From assembly GCA_017475045.1 (NCBI GenBank), contig JAFVGH010000077.1, positions 1 through 48,555 on the forward strand: DNA of 48,555 nucleotides. The letters are read 5' to 3'. The stretch comes from Fibrobacter sp. (GTDB lineage Bacteria; Fibrobacterota; Fibrobacteria; Fibrobacterales; Fibrobacteraceae). How positions within the stretch are numbered: the stretch's first letter is position 1; the number at the start of each line of letters is the position of its first letter. Below the pieces are notes generated by a model. The model was not told where the DNA came from, did no database searches, and was given only the letters and a program-made list of their open reading frames with translations. Below, piece after piece: positions 6,684-15,256 of the stretch. The translations under genes were made by a program, and so were the position numbers.

Positions 6684-7655
6684 TTATAGAAAACCGTGGG
6701 GTTCGAAGCCTAGGCCTTTGATCAACTCAAAATCCTTACAACTGTTGACTCCCGCGGTGGTGAGCATGTCGTCGGTAATGGCCGCATTTGCTCCGCTTTG
6801 GAAGGCACGCTTGCCGTCATCGCCAAGGACTCCGCGTCCGCCAGCGAGACGGATGTAGGCCTTGGGGTTGATAAAGCGGTATATGGCCACGATACGGCAG
6901 AATTCGTCGTTGGTAAGCTTGGGTAGGCTCTCGTAGGGCGTGCCCGGAATGGCGTTCAGCACGTTTACCGGCGTGGACTTGACGCCGAGGGAGCGCAGGT
7001 CCAGGCACATGTCGATGCGGTCTTCCATGGTCTCGCCCAGGCCCATGATGCCGCCACTGCAGATTTCAAGGCCTGCGGCCAAGGCGTTCTGCAAGGCCGC
7101 GATCTTGTCGTCGTAGGTGTGGGTGGTGCAAACGTCAGGGAAGTGCCTGCGGTAGGTCTCCAGGTTGTTATGGAAACGGGTGAGGCCTGCTTCTTTCAGC
7201 TTGTCGAACTGTTCGCGGTTCAGAAGCCCTGCCGAGAGGCATACGGAAAGCTTGGTCTCTTTCTTGAGCCTGCGGATGGCTTCGGAGATCTGTTCTACGT
7301 CGCGGTTGGAGAGGGTGCGGCCCGAGGTGACGATGGAGTAGCGGGGGATGCCCGCGGCCTCTTTCTTCTTGGCGTCGGCCACGATTTCGTCGGCACTGAG
7401 CAATTTGTATTCCGGAGCGCCAGTGTGGTAGTAGCTGCTCTGGGCGCAGTACTTGCAGTTTTCGGAGCAGCGGCCGCTTCGGGCGTTCACGATGGAACAG
7501 AAGTCGAAGTTGTTTCCGTGGAACTTTTCGCGGATTTCGTTGGCGGCAGCACAGAGCTCATCCAGGTCTTCGCTCAAAAGGCGGATGGCGTCGTCGCGGG
7601 TGACCTCGTAGCAGCTTTCAATAATTTTGTTTTTTAGTTCTTGTACGAAGGACAT
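6684..7655 (-). CDS. bioB: Biotin synthase
   Basis: 323 aa. A radical-SAM enzyme that inserts sulfur into dethiobiotin in the last step of biotin synthesis. The 4Fe-4S motif is Cys63-x3-Cys67-x2-Cys70 in GRCSENCKYCAQSS. Other BioB landmarks are YSIVTSGR, RFHNNLET, CSGGIMGLGET (with the second-cluster Cys), TPVNVLNAIPGTP and IRLAGGR. The 2Fe-2S cluster ligands (Cys, Cys, Cys, Arg) are all accounted for by CSIVNARSGRC, VCLSAG, ICSGGI and RLAGGR. It stands alone here without bioA, bioD or bioF. The 169-bp region upstream carries two near-identical 19-bp direct repeats, candidate operators; no BirA palindrome is visible. Confidence 0.96.
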   Translation of the reverse strand: MSFVQELKNKIIESCYEVTRDDAIRLLSEDLDELCAAANEIREKFHGNNFDFCSIVNARSGRCSENCKYCAQSSYYHTGAPEYKLLSADEIVADAKKKEAAGIPRYSIVTSGRTLSNRDVEQISEAIRRLKKETKLSVCLSAGLLNREQFDKLKEAGLTRFHNNLETYRRHFPDVCTTHTYDDKIAALQNALAAGLEICSGGIMGLGETMEDRIDMCLDLRSLGVKSTPVNVLNAIPGTPYESLPKLTNDEFCRIVAIYRFINPKAYIRLAGGRGVLGDDGKRAFQSGANAAITDDMLTTAGVNSCKDFELIKGLGFEPHGFL

Positions 7656-7824
7656 AACAAAAACAAATTTTGTCTTAGAAAAACAAAAAACGCATTTTGC
7701 TTAAGTAATCAAGGAACAGATTTTGTCTTAGAAGCGAGTGAGACAAGGCTTCGCTCGCCCGTAGCGTACAAATCGTACGTGAGGTGCGAGCGTAACGCAG
7801 TATCGCGAAGGTTATAAGGCAAAA
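7656..7824. other. Intergenic region between bioB and argF with direct and inverted repeats
   Basis: Two direct repeats, AACAAATTTTGTCTTAGAA (7662-7680) and the same with one change (7715-7733), lie 34 bases apart just upstream of bioB. Further left of argF are small inverted repeats (GCGAG...CTCGC around 7735-7760; CGTAC-AAATC-GTACG around 7766-7780). No ORF or known RNA family is recognised. Confidence 0.5.
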
Positions 7825-8784
7825 TCAAACATTGAATGGTTGCATGACCTGCCACAGAACGGCTTTATGTGCATGGAGGCGATTCTCAGCCTCTTCGAAA
7901 CTCATGTTCACGTCCAGGTTGTCCATGACAGCGTCCGTGATTTCTTCGCCGCGGTGGGCAGGCAGGCAGTGGCTCACCTTGCAGTGTGCCGGAGCCAGTT
8001 TTAAAAGTTCGTCGTTGATCTGGAACGGCAAGAAGTGAGACTGTTTTTCGGCCTTTTCGCCTTCTTGACCCATAGAGACCCACACGTCGCTGTACAGAAT
8101 GTCGGCGTCTTTCACGGCTTCCTTCGGGTCGTTGAAAACGCGGTACTGGCAGCCGTGCTTCTTGAGGCCGGCCTGGGCTTCTTCCACCACCTTGGCGGGC
8201 TGTTCAAAGCCCTTCGGGCAGGCCAGCGTGAAATTCATGCCCACCTTGGAGGCGAGGGCCAAGAAGGAATTGGCCACGTTGTTGCCGTCGCCGATGAAGG
8301 CTACCGTCTTGGGTTTGCCGTCGGCATTCTTGAAACCGCCCAGGTTCTCGCAGATCATCTGGGCAAAGGCGATAGCCTGGCAGGGGTGGTAGTCGTCGGT
8401 AAGGGCGTTCACCACAGGGACGCTACCGAATTCGGCCAGTTCTTCTACCAGCTGCTGCTTAAAGCAACGGACCACGATGGCGTTTACCCAACGGCTGAGA
8501 CAGCGGGCCACATCCTTGACGCTTTCGCGCTTGCCAAGGCCGATGGAATCGGGGGCCAGCAGCACGGCGTGACCGCCCAGCTGGTTCATGCCCACCTGGA
8601 AGGTGGTGATGGTGCGCAACGAAGGCTTTTCGAAGAACATGGCGATGTTCTGGCCGTGCAGGCGTTCGGACATCTTGCCCGCATGGACCTCTTTCTTGAG
8701 ACGGGAGGCAATCTCCACGGTTTCGAGAATCTTTTCCTCGCTCCAGTCGGCGAGGCGAAGGAAATGCTTGTTGCGATCGATCAT
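7825..8784 (-). CDS. argF: Ornithine carbamoyltransferase
   Basis: 319 aa, making citrulline from ornithine and carbamoyl phosphate in arginine synthesis. The carbamoyl-phosphate loop is FEKPSLRTITTF (residues 51-62), a variant of the classical STRTR motif. DDYHPCQA binds carbamoyl phosphate, and HCLPAHRGEE is the ornithine-site motif with the reactive Cys. VAFIGDGNNVANS is the domain-linking segment. N-acetyl- or N-succinyl-ornithine transcarbamylases share this scaffold. I favour the ordinary enzyme because of the intact HCLP motif, but substrate choice is not proven. ATG at 8784 has GAGGG seven bases upstream. A leader of about 80 nt carries an attenuator-like hairpin with a T-run. Confidence 0.9.
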   Translation of the reverse strand: MIDRNKHFLRLADWSEEKILETVEIASRLKKEVHAGKMSERLHGQNIAMFFEKPSLRTITTFQVGMNQLGGHAVLLAPDSIGLGKRESVKDVARCLSRWVNAIVVRCFKQQLVEELAEFGSVPVVNALTDDYHPCQAIAFAQMICENLGGFKNADGKPKTVAFIGDGNNVANSFLALASKVGMNFTLACPKGFEQPAKVVEEAQAGLKKHGCQYRVFNDPKEAVKDADILYSDVWVSMGQEGEKAEKQSHFLPFQINDELLKLAPAHCKVSHCLPAHRGEEITDAVMDNLDVNMSFEEAENRLHAHKAVLWQVMQPFNV

Positions 8785-8820
8785 CTTTTATCCCTCGGGC
8801 ACGGGGCCCAATCAAAAAAA

Positions 8821-8876
8821 AGAAAACGGCTGCCCTTTTGTGAACGGCCGGTTTATCAAACGAAAGTCTAAATATA
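8821..8876 (-). promoter_or_regulatory. argF promoter -10 and attenuator-like leader hairpin
   Basis: A TATATATATT box (8871-8880) gives a predicted leader of about 80 nt. Within it, AAACCGGC pairs (one mismatch) with GCCGTTTT across a 16-base loop, and the T-rich run TTTTCTTTTTTT follows. This would be a weak intrinsic terminator ahead of argF. The -35 is poor, so confidence is low. Confidence 0.3.
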
Positions 8877-8933
8877 TATAAAAATTCCGGGAAAAAGCGT
8901 ATTGTAACGAATATTTACGTTTTTAGACAAGGC

Positions 8934-8962
8934 TAGATTCCGGCTCGGGGGCCGGAATGACG
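8934..8962 (+). repeat. Palindromic intergenic repeat, copy 3
   Basis: TAGA, then ATTCCGGC / GCCGGAAT as an 8-bp stem, then TGACG. A half copy (TAGCCCGGAATGAC) follows at about 8971-8985. It lies between the cstA-like stop and the argF promoter. Confidence 0.65.
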
Positions 8963-8995
8963 TTAGAATGTAGCCCGGAATGACATGCCTTCCTC

Positions 8996-10558
8996 TTAGA
9001 ACTTGAGTTCTTCGGGGCCTTTGATGGGGTTGGATGCCTGGTACTTCTCTTCCTTGACCGGGTCCCACACGTCGGGGTCGAATCCCTCCATCTGGGTAAG
9101 GGTCTTGCCCCTAGTGCACAACAAGGCACCCAGGAGAATGGCGTTTTCGATGGCGATGACCAGGGCCGTTTTGTAGTCAAGGCCGAATCCCAGGGGAGCG
9201 CCCTTCAGGTTTTCGGGACTCACCCACAAAATGTAGTGGCAGGTGATGAAGGTCATGAACATGCAGGGAACAAGGGCAATCCAGAAGTTCTTCTTCTTGC
9301 TCCGCAGGTAAACCACGGCCACGCACAGGCTGCACACCGCCATCAGCTGGTTGCTCCAGCTGAAGTAGTTCCACAAGATGTTGAAACCTTCGGGGTTCAG
9401 GTTGCTCCAGAAGATGAGCAAGGCGCAAAGGGTAAACATGGGAACTGTCAAAAGCAGGCGGTTCTTGGCGGACCTCTGGTCAATGCCCGTAAGTTCGGCG
9501 ATGGTAAGGCGGAGGCTACGGAGGCTGGTGTCGCCACTGGTGACGGCGAGGATGATTACACCCACAACCACCAGCACAGAAATGGGGGCGAAGGGGATGA
9601 CGGTAGAGACCAATACGCTCAGCACTTTCACACCGCTTGCACCTGTCAAAAGTTCGGGCATTTGGTGGTAGATGAACATGCCGCCGGCAGCCCAGATCAT
9701 ACCGATGAGGCCTTCGATAATCATCATGCCGTAGAATGTCTGGCGGCCGCGTTTCTCGGTAACTTCGGTACGGGCCACGATGGGGCTCTGGGTGCTGTGG
9801 AATCCGCTGATGATACCGCAGGCGATAGTCACGAACAGCATGGGGAGTATGGGCTGGCCCGCCGGAAGCTGGTGAAAGTTTGCACCGAAGTCTGTCAGGT
9901 TGATCTCGTCAAGGACGTTCAGGTTGGGGGCAATGCCGATAAGGATTCCAAGAGAAGCAAGAATCAGTAGTCCGCCAAAGATGGGGTAGATGCGGCCGAT
10001 AATCTTGTCGATGGGGAAGAAGGTGCTGGCAAAGTAGTAGGCGAAAATGCAGGCCACTGCAATCCAGAACACGGTGGGGGACTTGGCGTCACCTACGATG
10101 ATGGGGGTGTTGATGAGGGCGGCAGGCGTGTTGGTGAACACTGCACCCACTAGGATCAGGGCCACGGAGATGAGGGCCATCACCACCTTTGAAGGTCCCT
10201 TGCCCAAGAACTTGCGGGCCAGGGCGGGAACGTTGTAGCCGTTGTTGCGCATGCTGATCATGCCGCTGAAATAGTCGTGTACCGCTCCGCCCAGCACGTT
10301 TCCGATGGGGAGCAGAATGAACACGATGGCGCCGAACTTGATGCCGAGAATCACGCCGATAACAGGGCCGATTCCAGCGATGTTCAGGAGCTGGATAAGC
10401 ATGTTCTTCCAGTGGGGGAGAACCATGCGGTCCACGCCGTCGGGGTTAGCGAGGGCCGGGGTTTTACGGTCGTCGGGTCCGAACACTCGTTCCACGAACT
10501 TGCCGTAGGTGAAGTAGCCGCCAATCAAGATGGCAATGCCGATAAGGAATGTAATCAT
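8996..10558 (-). CDS. cstA: CstA-family carbon-starvation transporter
   Basis: 520 aa with about 14-16 hydrophobic segments. Family landmarks include ERVFGPDDRKTPALANPDGV near the N-terminus, HWKNMLIQLLNIAGIGPVIG, LGGAVHDYFSGMISMRNNGY and GFHSTQSPIVAR. CstA proteins are inner-membrane transporters for peptides or pyruvate made when carbon is short. This is the short form (E. coli CstA and BtsT are about 700 aa), lacking the long C-terminal extension, as commonly seen in anaerobes. The substrate here is undetermined. It lies 19 bases downstream of the outer-membrane-like gene and may share its transcript. Confidence 0.9.
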   Translation of the reverse strand: MITFLIGIAILIGGYFTYGKFVERVFGPDDRKTPALANPDGVDRMVLPHWKNMLIQLLNIAGIGPVIGVILGIKFGAIVFILLPIGNVLGGAVHDYFSGMISMRNNGYNVPALARKFLGKGPSKVVMALISVALILVGAVFTNTPAALINTPIIVGDAKSPTVFWIAVACIFAYYFASTFFPIDKIIGRIYPIFGGLLILASLGILIGIAPNLNVLDEINLTDFGANFHQLPAGQPILPMLFVTIACGIISGFHSTQSPIVARTEVTEKRGRQTFYGMMIIEGLIGMIWAAGGMFIYHQMPELLTGASGVKVLSVLVSTVIPFAPISVLVVVGVIILAVTSGDTSLRSLRLTIAELTGIDQRSAKNRLLLTVPMFTLCALLIFWSNLNPEGFNILWNYFSWSNQLMAVCSLCVAVVYLRSKKKNFWIALVPCMFMTFITCHYILWVSPENLKGAPLGFGLDYKTALVIAIENAILLGALLCTRGKTLTQMEGFDPDVWDPVKEEKYQASNPIKGPEELKF

Positions 10559-10577
10559 CTTTTGCCTACCTTAAAAA

Positions 10578-11858
10578 TTATTCGTCGAATTCTGAGAAAT
10601 CGTCGTCTTCCGGGTTGGCCTGGCTGGGTTCCGGTTCAGGGGAGGAAGTTTTTCCGGATGTGGGGTTGATTTTTTTCGAGTAGTCCTCGTTGTATTCCTC
10701 GTCTACATCTTCGTTGTCTTCTACGACTTCTTTCTCAATGTCTTTCTCGACGTCTTCTTCGACGTCATCCTCTTCAATCTTCTTGGCCTGTTTCTTCTTC
10801 TTTTTCTTCGGAGAGACCTCTTCGTCGTCCTTGGCGTGTTTCTTGGTACTGCCCTTTTCCTTGGCGATCTCGTCGGGGGTCTTGTCCTTGCCGAACTGCT
10901 GCTTGAAATAGAGTATGTTGGTGGTGAAGCTGGACTTGCCGGCGTAATCATACCCAATTACCGGATGGAACGAAGATCCTAGCTGGAATGCCACGGCTAT
11001 TCCGAACTTGAAGCCGTTGTTTCCTTTAACAGTAATGTTCGGGTTGATTTCTTCGCCATTCCAGCCTTCGGCATGGGACACCAGGTGGCCCGAAGAAGCC
11101 ATGCTGGCATACTGGTAACCGAGGGTTAGCAAGACTTCGACGAGGTCGACAGGCCTGTAACCGATGACCAGGTCAAAAGTGAATGCAGAAATGTCCAGGT
11201 CCAGGGTGCCCTCGTAGTTTTCGGGCTGGTAACTGATGCCGCTGGAATTATAGCCGAGCACAAGGCTTAGATCCAGTCCCTGGGCGGCCTTGGGCATCTT
11301 GTATTGGAAAAGGTGCCCAAAACTATATTGCAGGCCGAAACCGATGAGGTTGAATTTCTGGAGTTCGCTGATAGCGGGAAGCCACATGCCCCTGAGTACC
11401 AGTCGTGCATGGTAGTAGCTTCCGGCCAGTTGCAGGTAGGGGTAAGTGAAAACACCCAGCTTGTTCAGGGTCTCGTTACCATAGACGGTTCTGTCGCGAC
11501 GGAATCTCTCCGGATCGCCGTGGGTGCCGAAGATGGTGGGGACGCTTTTGCCTTTTTCCGTGAAGGACCGGTCGTCATCGCCGATGGGGATCAGGGAGAA
11601 TGGGAGCCCTGCTTCGAAGGTTACGCTTTGGGGCACAGAGGCGCTGACATACCAGTTGCTGTTCAGTACGGGCCCGAGGTTCGTTATGATAGGCTTCACA
11701 TAGCCGGGGCGGTTGAACATTCTTGAATCGCCGACATCGCTGTTGTCGAATGCGGCAATAGATTCGTAGATGGAGGCGTAGCCCTTGTCGCCCATAGCAG
11801 ATGCTGCGGCCGCCAAGCACAGTCCCGAAACTAGAAGTAGCTTGAAAGGCGTTTTCAT
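10578..11858 (-). CDS. Secreted/outer-membrane protein with a highly charged C-terminal tail
   Basis: 426 aa. The first 21 residues form a Sec signal peptide (MKTPFKLLLVSGLCLAAAAS, then A-M-G). Residues 25-320 alternate aromatic and polar residues in short strands (LVLGYNSSGI, FDLVIGYRPV, LLTLGYQYASM, FGIAVAFQLG), as expected for an outer-membrane beta-barrel of about 12-14 strands. It resembles DUF6588-like barrels, but I am not certain. From residue 330 the chain becomes disordered: Lys runs (SPKKKKKKQAKK), then Glu/Asp runs (EEDDVEEDVEKDIEKEVVED) and a Pro/Ser/Glu end. The charged tail is unusual for a barrel and could bind cations or the cell surface. Confidence 0.65.
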   Translation of the reverse strand: MKTPFKLLLVSGLCLAAAASAMGDKGYASIYESIAAFDNSDVGDSRMFNRPGYVKPIITNLGPVLNSNWYVSASVPQSVTFEAGLPFSLIPIGDDDRSFTEKGKSVPTIFGTHGDPERFRRDRTVYGNETLNKLGVFTYPYLQLAGSYYHARLVLRGMWLPAISELQKFNLIGFGLQYSFGHLFQYKMPKAAQGLDLSLVLGYNSSGISYQPENYEGTLDLDISAFTFDLVIGYRPVDLVEVLLTLGYQYASMASSGHLVSHAEGWNGEEINPNITVKGNNGFKFGIAVAFQLGSSFHPVIGYDYAGKSSFTTNILYFKQQFGKDKTPDEIAKEKGSTKKHAKDDEEVSPKKKKKKQAKKIEEDDVEEDVEKDIEKEVVEDNEDVDEEYNEDYSKKINPTSGKTSSPEPEPSQANPEDDDFSEFDE

Positions 11859-11896
11859 GGGCCCAATTTTAGAAATTTTGGGGCCCGCTGTTCAGC

Positions 11897-12559
11897 CTAG
11901 AACTGGAATTGTAGCGAGATCGAGGCCGAAACGAAGGTTTGCCACAGGAACGGGTCTAAATCCCTGTTTTCGCTGTCCTTGGTATAGACGTTCTTGAACC
12001 AGTTTTCGTAGAACTTGATTGCTGGCACAATGGCTATTTCGTTAGTAAAGTAATATTGTACGTTGGCGAAAAGCCCGAGGGCCGATCCCATGAATTCCGT
12101 GTCACGCAGGTCTTCGCCGTGGATGGCGCTGTTCTCGGTCTTGACGCTGGTATACGAGAATCCTGCCCCGAGGCCAATCTGGAAATAGTCGGGCCAGAAG
12201 AAGTTGTAGTAGAACTCAAAACCCAGGCGCCAGAAACGGGTGTCCTCTTCGGTGGAAACCTTCACCAGTTCTTCTTGCTGTTTCCAGTATTGGAATGCTA
12301 TGGCTAAGGTGAATTCCCGGATGTTTACGCCCAGAAGGAATTCCGGGTCGCCCATGAGGCTTATGTCGGGCGGGTAGGTCTTGAACTTGTTGCCGCTGGT
12401 ATCCTTGATGCTTACGGGCTTTTCGTTAAGGTCGCCGGTGGTGGCGGTAATACCCATGCCCGCCCGCACAAAGTAGGAACGGGGCCAGTAGTTCTCTTCG
12501 TAGGCGCTGGCCGTGGTGGCTGCGAAGATTATGAAAAAAAGTAGAACGAGTTTTTTCAT
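11897..12559 (-). CDS. Outer-membrane beta-barrel protein
   Basis: 220 aa. It has a clear signal peptide (MKKLVLLFFIIFAATTASAY) and then amphipathic strands rich in Tyr, Phe and Trp (FTLAIAFQYWKQQ, LGFEFYYNFFW, FQIGLGAGFSYTS, LGLFANVQYYF), ending in SASISLQFQF. A terminal Phe is the usual BAM recognition signal. Length fits an 8-stranded OmpX/OmpW-like barrel. Function is unknown. A TATAAT box lies 13 bases before the ATG. It precedes the charged-tail barrel gene by 38 bases, so they are probably cotranscribed. Confidence 0.7.
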   Translation of the reverse strand: MKKLVLLFFIIFAATTASAYEENYWPRSYFVRAGMGITATTGDLNEKPVSIKDTSGNKFKTYPPDISLMGDPEFLLGVNIREFTLAIAFQYWKQQEELVKVSTEEDTRFWRLGFEFYYNFFWPDYFQIGLGAGFSYTSVKTENSAIHGEDLRDTEFMGSALGLFANVQYYFTNEIAIVPAIKFYENWFKNVYTKDSENRDLDPFLWQTFVSASISLQFQF

Positions 12560-12593
12560 AGAATTGATTCAGATTATATACAGGACCTTATTC

Positions 12594-12642
12594 TAGATTC
12601 CGGGTCAAGCCCGGAATGACGTTTAACTAGCCCGGAATGACG
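12594..12642 (+). repeat. Palindromic intergenic repeat, copy 4, with a half copy
   Basis: TAGA, ATTCCGGG-TCAAG-CCCGGAAT, TGACG (12594-12621), followed by a half element CTAGCCCGGAATGACG (12627-12642). It lies between nadA's 3' end and the barrel gene's promoter. Confidence 0.7.
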
Positions 12643-12649
12643 TGGGGCC

Positions 12650-13666
12650 TTATTTCCCGGCGTAGTAGAACATGGCGTCGATGCACTTCTTGGCGGCCAT
12701 GCGCACCGATTCGTCCAGCTGCACGTGCTTTGCCTTTTCGGGGTGGCGGAGCGTTTCCAGGATGTTTTCCAGGGAGTTGCTCTTCATGTACTTGCACATG
12801 CTGCAGCTACCCACGAATTCCTTGTCGGGGAACTCGTAATGCATGCGGGCGTTCAGGCCACATTCCGTGAGCAGCAGGAACTTGGTGCCGTCGGGTTGCT
12901 TCTTGATGTAGTCTACCATCTGGCCGGTACTGCCCACGTAGTCGCTGAGCAGGGCCACGCCGGGGTGGCATTCGGGGTGGCTAACCACCTTCAGGCCCGG
13001 ATTCTGTTCCCGGAAGAAAGCGATCAATTCGGAATCGTAGGTCTCGTGCACATAGCAGCTGCCGGAGTGGAGCACGATCTCTTTCTTGATGCCACGCTTG
13101 TTCAGTTCTTCGATGAGGTTCTTGCCCATCAGGCCGTCGGGAACGAACACGATCTTGTCGTTTTCCAGGCTGGAGACGATCTTCATCACGTTTCCGCTGG
13201 TGACGCACACGTCGCAGGCCGCCTTCACGTCGGCGGTAGTGTTGATATAGCAGACGAAGGTGTGGTCGGGGTACTTTTTGCGGAGTTCACGGACTTCGGC
13301 GCCGGTGATGGAGTCGGCCAGGCTACAGCCCGTAAGCGGTCCCGGAATCAGCACGTCTTTTTCGGGGTTCAGAATCTTGGCGGTTTCGCCCATGAACTGC
13401 ACGGCAGAGAACACGATGGTCTTGGCGCTCACCTGGGTGGCGTCCTGGCTCAGCTTGAAACTGTCGCCCGTGTAGTCGGCCACGCCCAGCACGATTTCGG
13501 GGGCCACGTAGCTGTGGGCGAGAATCACGGCATCCCGCTCTTTCTTGAGCTCGTTGATTTCGTTGATCAGGGGGAGCATCTGTTCGCACTTTTCGCGGCT
13601 GTAGGTGCAGAGCACTACGCCGGGCTTGATGGTGCTGAGGCGGTTGTAAAGTTCGTCGACTGTCAT
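12650..13666 (-). CDS. nadA: Quinolinate synthase A
   Basis: 338 aa from the ATG at 13666. An in-frame extension to 13795 overlaps the neighbouring gene and lacks similarity, so it is excluded. NadA condenses iminoaspartate with dihydroxyacetone phosphate to quinolinate, using a 4Fe-4S cluster. Landmarks: AVILAHSYVAPEI, VADYTGDSF, FSAVQFMGETAKIL, YINTTADVKAACDVCVTSGN (cluster Cys), HPECHPGV, GSTGQM, TECGLNARM (cluster Cys) and GSCSMCKYMK (cluster Cys). No nadB or nadC is nearby. Confidence 0.95.
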   Translation of the reverse strand: MTVDELYNRLSTIKPGVVLCTYSREKCEQMLPLINEINELKKERDAVILAHSYVAPEIVLGVADYTGDSFKLSQDATQVSAKTIVFSAVQFMGETAKILNPEKDVLIPGPLTGCSLADSITGAEVRELRKKYPDHTFVCYINTTADVKAACDVCVTSGNVMKIVSSLENDKIVFVPDGLMGKNLIEELNKRGIKKEIVLHSGSCYVHETYDSELIAFFREQNPGLKVVSHPECHPGVALLSDYVGSTGQMVDYIKKQPDGTKFLLLTECGLNARMHYEFPDKEFVGSCSMCKYMKSNSLENILETLRHPEKAKHVQLDESVRMAAKKCIDAMFYYAGK

Positions 13667-13706
13667 GTGAATGTCCGTATTAAAAGCTAGTGTAAAAGTA
13701 GAAAAA

Positions 13707-14534
13707 TCAATATCCGGCCCATTCGGCGCTGATGGAAGGGCTTGCCTTGCGTATGGACTTTTCCTCTTCGCTGTCGTCGGCAGGGGCAATTTCACCTTGG
13801 GCGATTTTCGCCTTGATTTCGTCGAAAGTCTTGGGCGGTACGCTGTTCGGGGTGTTGTCGCCCAGCACCTTGCAGGGGGCGCCTTCGGATTCCTTGGCCT
13901 TGTCTTTTACGGGAGCGTATTCCCGGGCGGCAGGGACCTCGTAGAACTTGTCCTCTTCGGGGCACCAGGCGGTAAGCTTTTTACCGTAGACGCAGCCGGA
14001 ATCCAACCCGATAAATCCCGGGCGGTTCACAAATCCCATCTTGGCCCAGTGCCCAAATACCACGGTCTTTGGCCAGCTCACCTGTTCAAACCAGGGTCGG
14101 TCATTCCACAGGCGTATGGAAAGCAGTACCTTTGGGCTCATGTCTTCGAGGCGGGTCTTTCCAGGTTCCAGGCCCGCGTGAACCAGCAGGGCGTGGGGCG
14201 TTTCCCGCCAAAGGGGCCAGTCCTTTACCGTGTCCCGAATGAATGTCCATTCTTCCAGGGAGAGTCTCGCGAAACGGTGGCGCTGCTTTTCGGTCCATTC
14301 CGTCTGCGGGGTATCCATCATGCGGATCAGGTGTTCCTCGTGGTTGCCGCGAACCGTCAAGATTCCCAGATCCAGCACGGTCTTCAGGGCCCGCATCATG
14401 TCGGGGCCCTTGTTGATGATGTCGCCGGTCTGGTACAGCGTATCCTTGCCCCGCACGAACCCGAAAGCGTCGATAATCCGTTCCAGTTCGTCGGCACAGC
14501 CGTGGATGTCACCTATATATAATGTACGGCTCAT
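13707..14534 (-). CDS. ApaH/PrpE-like metallophosphoesterase
   Basis: 275 aa. Residues 1-200 carry the calcineurin-like metal motifs in order: GDIHGC (8-13), GDIINKGPD, RGNHEEH, VHAG, FGHW and GLDSGCVYG. This is the bacterial Ser/Thr phosphatase or diadenosine tetraphosphatase (ApaH) subgroup. The last 70 residues (KDKAKESEGAPC onward) are a charged extension without homology to ApaH. Either protein phosphatase or dinucleoside tetraphosphatase activity is possible. Its ATG overlaps the stop of the pseudouridine synthase by four bases (ATGA), so the genes are translationally coupled. Confidence 0.85.
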   Translation of the reverse strand: MSRTLYIGDIHGCADELERIIDAFGFVRGKDTLYQTGDIINKGPDMMRALKTVLDLGILTVRGNHEEHLIRMMDTPQTEWTEKQRHRFARLSLEEWTFIRDTVKDWPLWRETPHALLVHAGLEPGKTRLEDMSPKVLLSIRLWNDRPWFEQVSWPKTVVFGHWAKMGFVNRPGFIGLDSGCVYGKKLTAWCPEEDKFYEVPAAREYAPVKDKAKESEGAPCKVLGDNTPNSVPPKTFDEIKAKIAQGEIAPADDSEEEKSIRKASPSISAEWAGY

Positions 14535-15256
14535 AGTCCAACGGCTTGGCGGAGCTTGTTCATCTCGTCTGGGGTGAGTTCCCGGAACTCACCGGCGGGC
14601 AGGTCGCCCAGCTTGATCTTGCAGTAGCTGATGCGTTTCAGGTCGCGAATCTCGTAGCCCAGGGCCCGCATCATGCGGCGGATTTCCCGGTTCTTGCCCT
14701 CGATGAGGGTGAGTTCCGCATATCCCTTTTCCAGGTATACGTCGGTGGCGAAGGCGATGTCTTCTTTAGAGTCCGGGTCTTCGGGGTCACGGATGTCCAC
14801 ACCGTCCACCAGCTTCTGGGCCGCATTTTCGCTGAGGGGCTTGGTGGTCCACACGTTGTAGGTGCGGGGTATCTCGTAGCTCGGGTGGGTGAGACGGTGG
14901 AGCAGTTCCCCGTCGTCGGTAAAGAGCAACAACCCGCGGCTCTGCAGATCCAGACGGCCCACGTATTTCAGCTGGTGGTATCCGGGAGGCAGGTAATCGT
15001 ATACAGTACGGCGACCCTGAGGGTCTTCCTTGGTGCACACGCATCCAGGGGGTTTGTGGAACAAGATGGTGGTGGTTTTGCGGGGGAACTTTGCCGGCTT
15101 GCCGTCTACCAAGACGGTGTCGGCGTTCTCGTCCACCTGGTGGCCAAGATCGCTGATGGTCTCGCCGTTCACCTGCACGCGGCCTTCTTCGATTAGGGCG
15201 TCGGCGGCACGACGGCTGGCGATTCCGCAGAGGGATATGAACTTGTTAATTCTCAT
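14531..15256 (-). CDS. Pseudouridine synthase, RsuA/RluB/RluE family
   Basis: 241 aa. The N-terminal S4 RNA-binding domain is RINKFISLCGIASRRAADAL (2-21) plus the following GRVQVNG. The catalytic loop is GRLDLQSRGLLLFTDDG, with the invariant Asp; the usual position of T in GRLDxxTxGL is S here. EGKNREIRRMMRALG is the conserved RsuA/RluB C-terminal motif. It probably modifies rRNA, but the exact uridine is not deducible. It overlaps the downstream ApaH-like gene by 4 bases and the upstream Ppx/GppA gene by 11. Confidence 0.92.
   Translation of the reverse strand: MRINKFISLCGIASRRAADALIEEGRVQVNGETISDLGHQVDENADTVLVDGKPAKFPRKTTTILFHKPPGCVCTKEDPQGRRTVYDYLPPGYHQLKYVGRLDLQSRGLLLFTDDGELLHRLTHPSYEIPRTYNVWTTKPLSENAAQKLVDGVDIRDPEDPDSKEDIAFATDVYLEKGYAELTLIEGKNREIRRMMRALGYEIRDLKRISYCKIKLGDLPAGEFRELTPDEMNKLRQAVGL

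Noticed and set aside
7656..7824. Biotin (BirA) operator or a known riboswitch before bioB/argF
   Set aside because: No BirA palindrome (TTGTAAAC...GGTTTACA type), no BioR site, and no conserved riboswitch core could be found by eye.
13667..13795. 43-codon N-terminal extension of nadA
   Set aside because: It reads through the 3' end of the ApaH-like gene and has no similarity to NadA; the ATG at 13666 gives the normal length.
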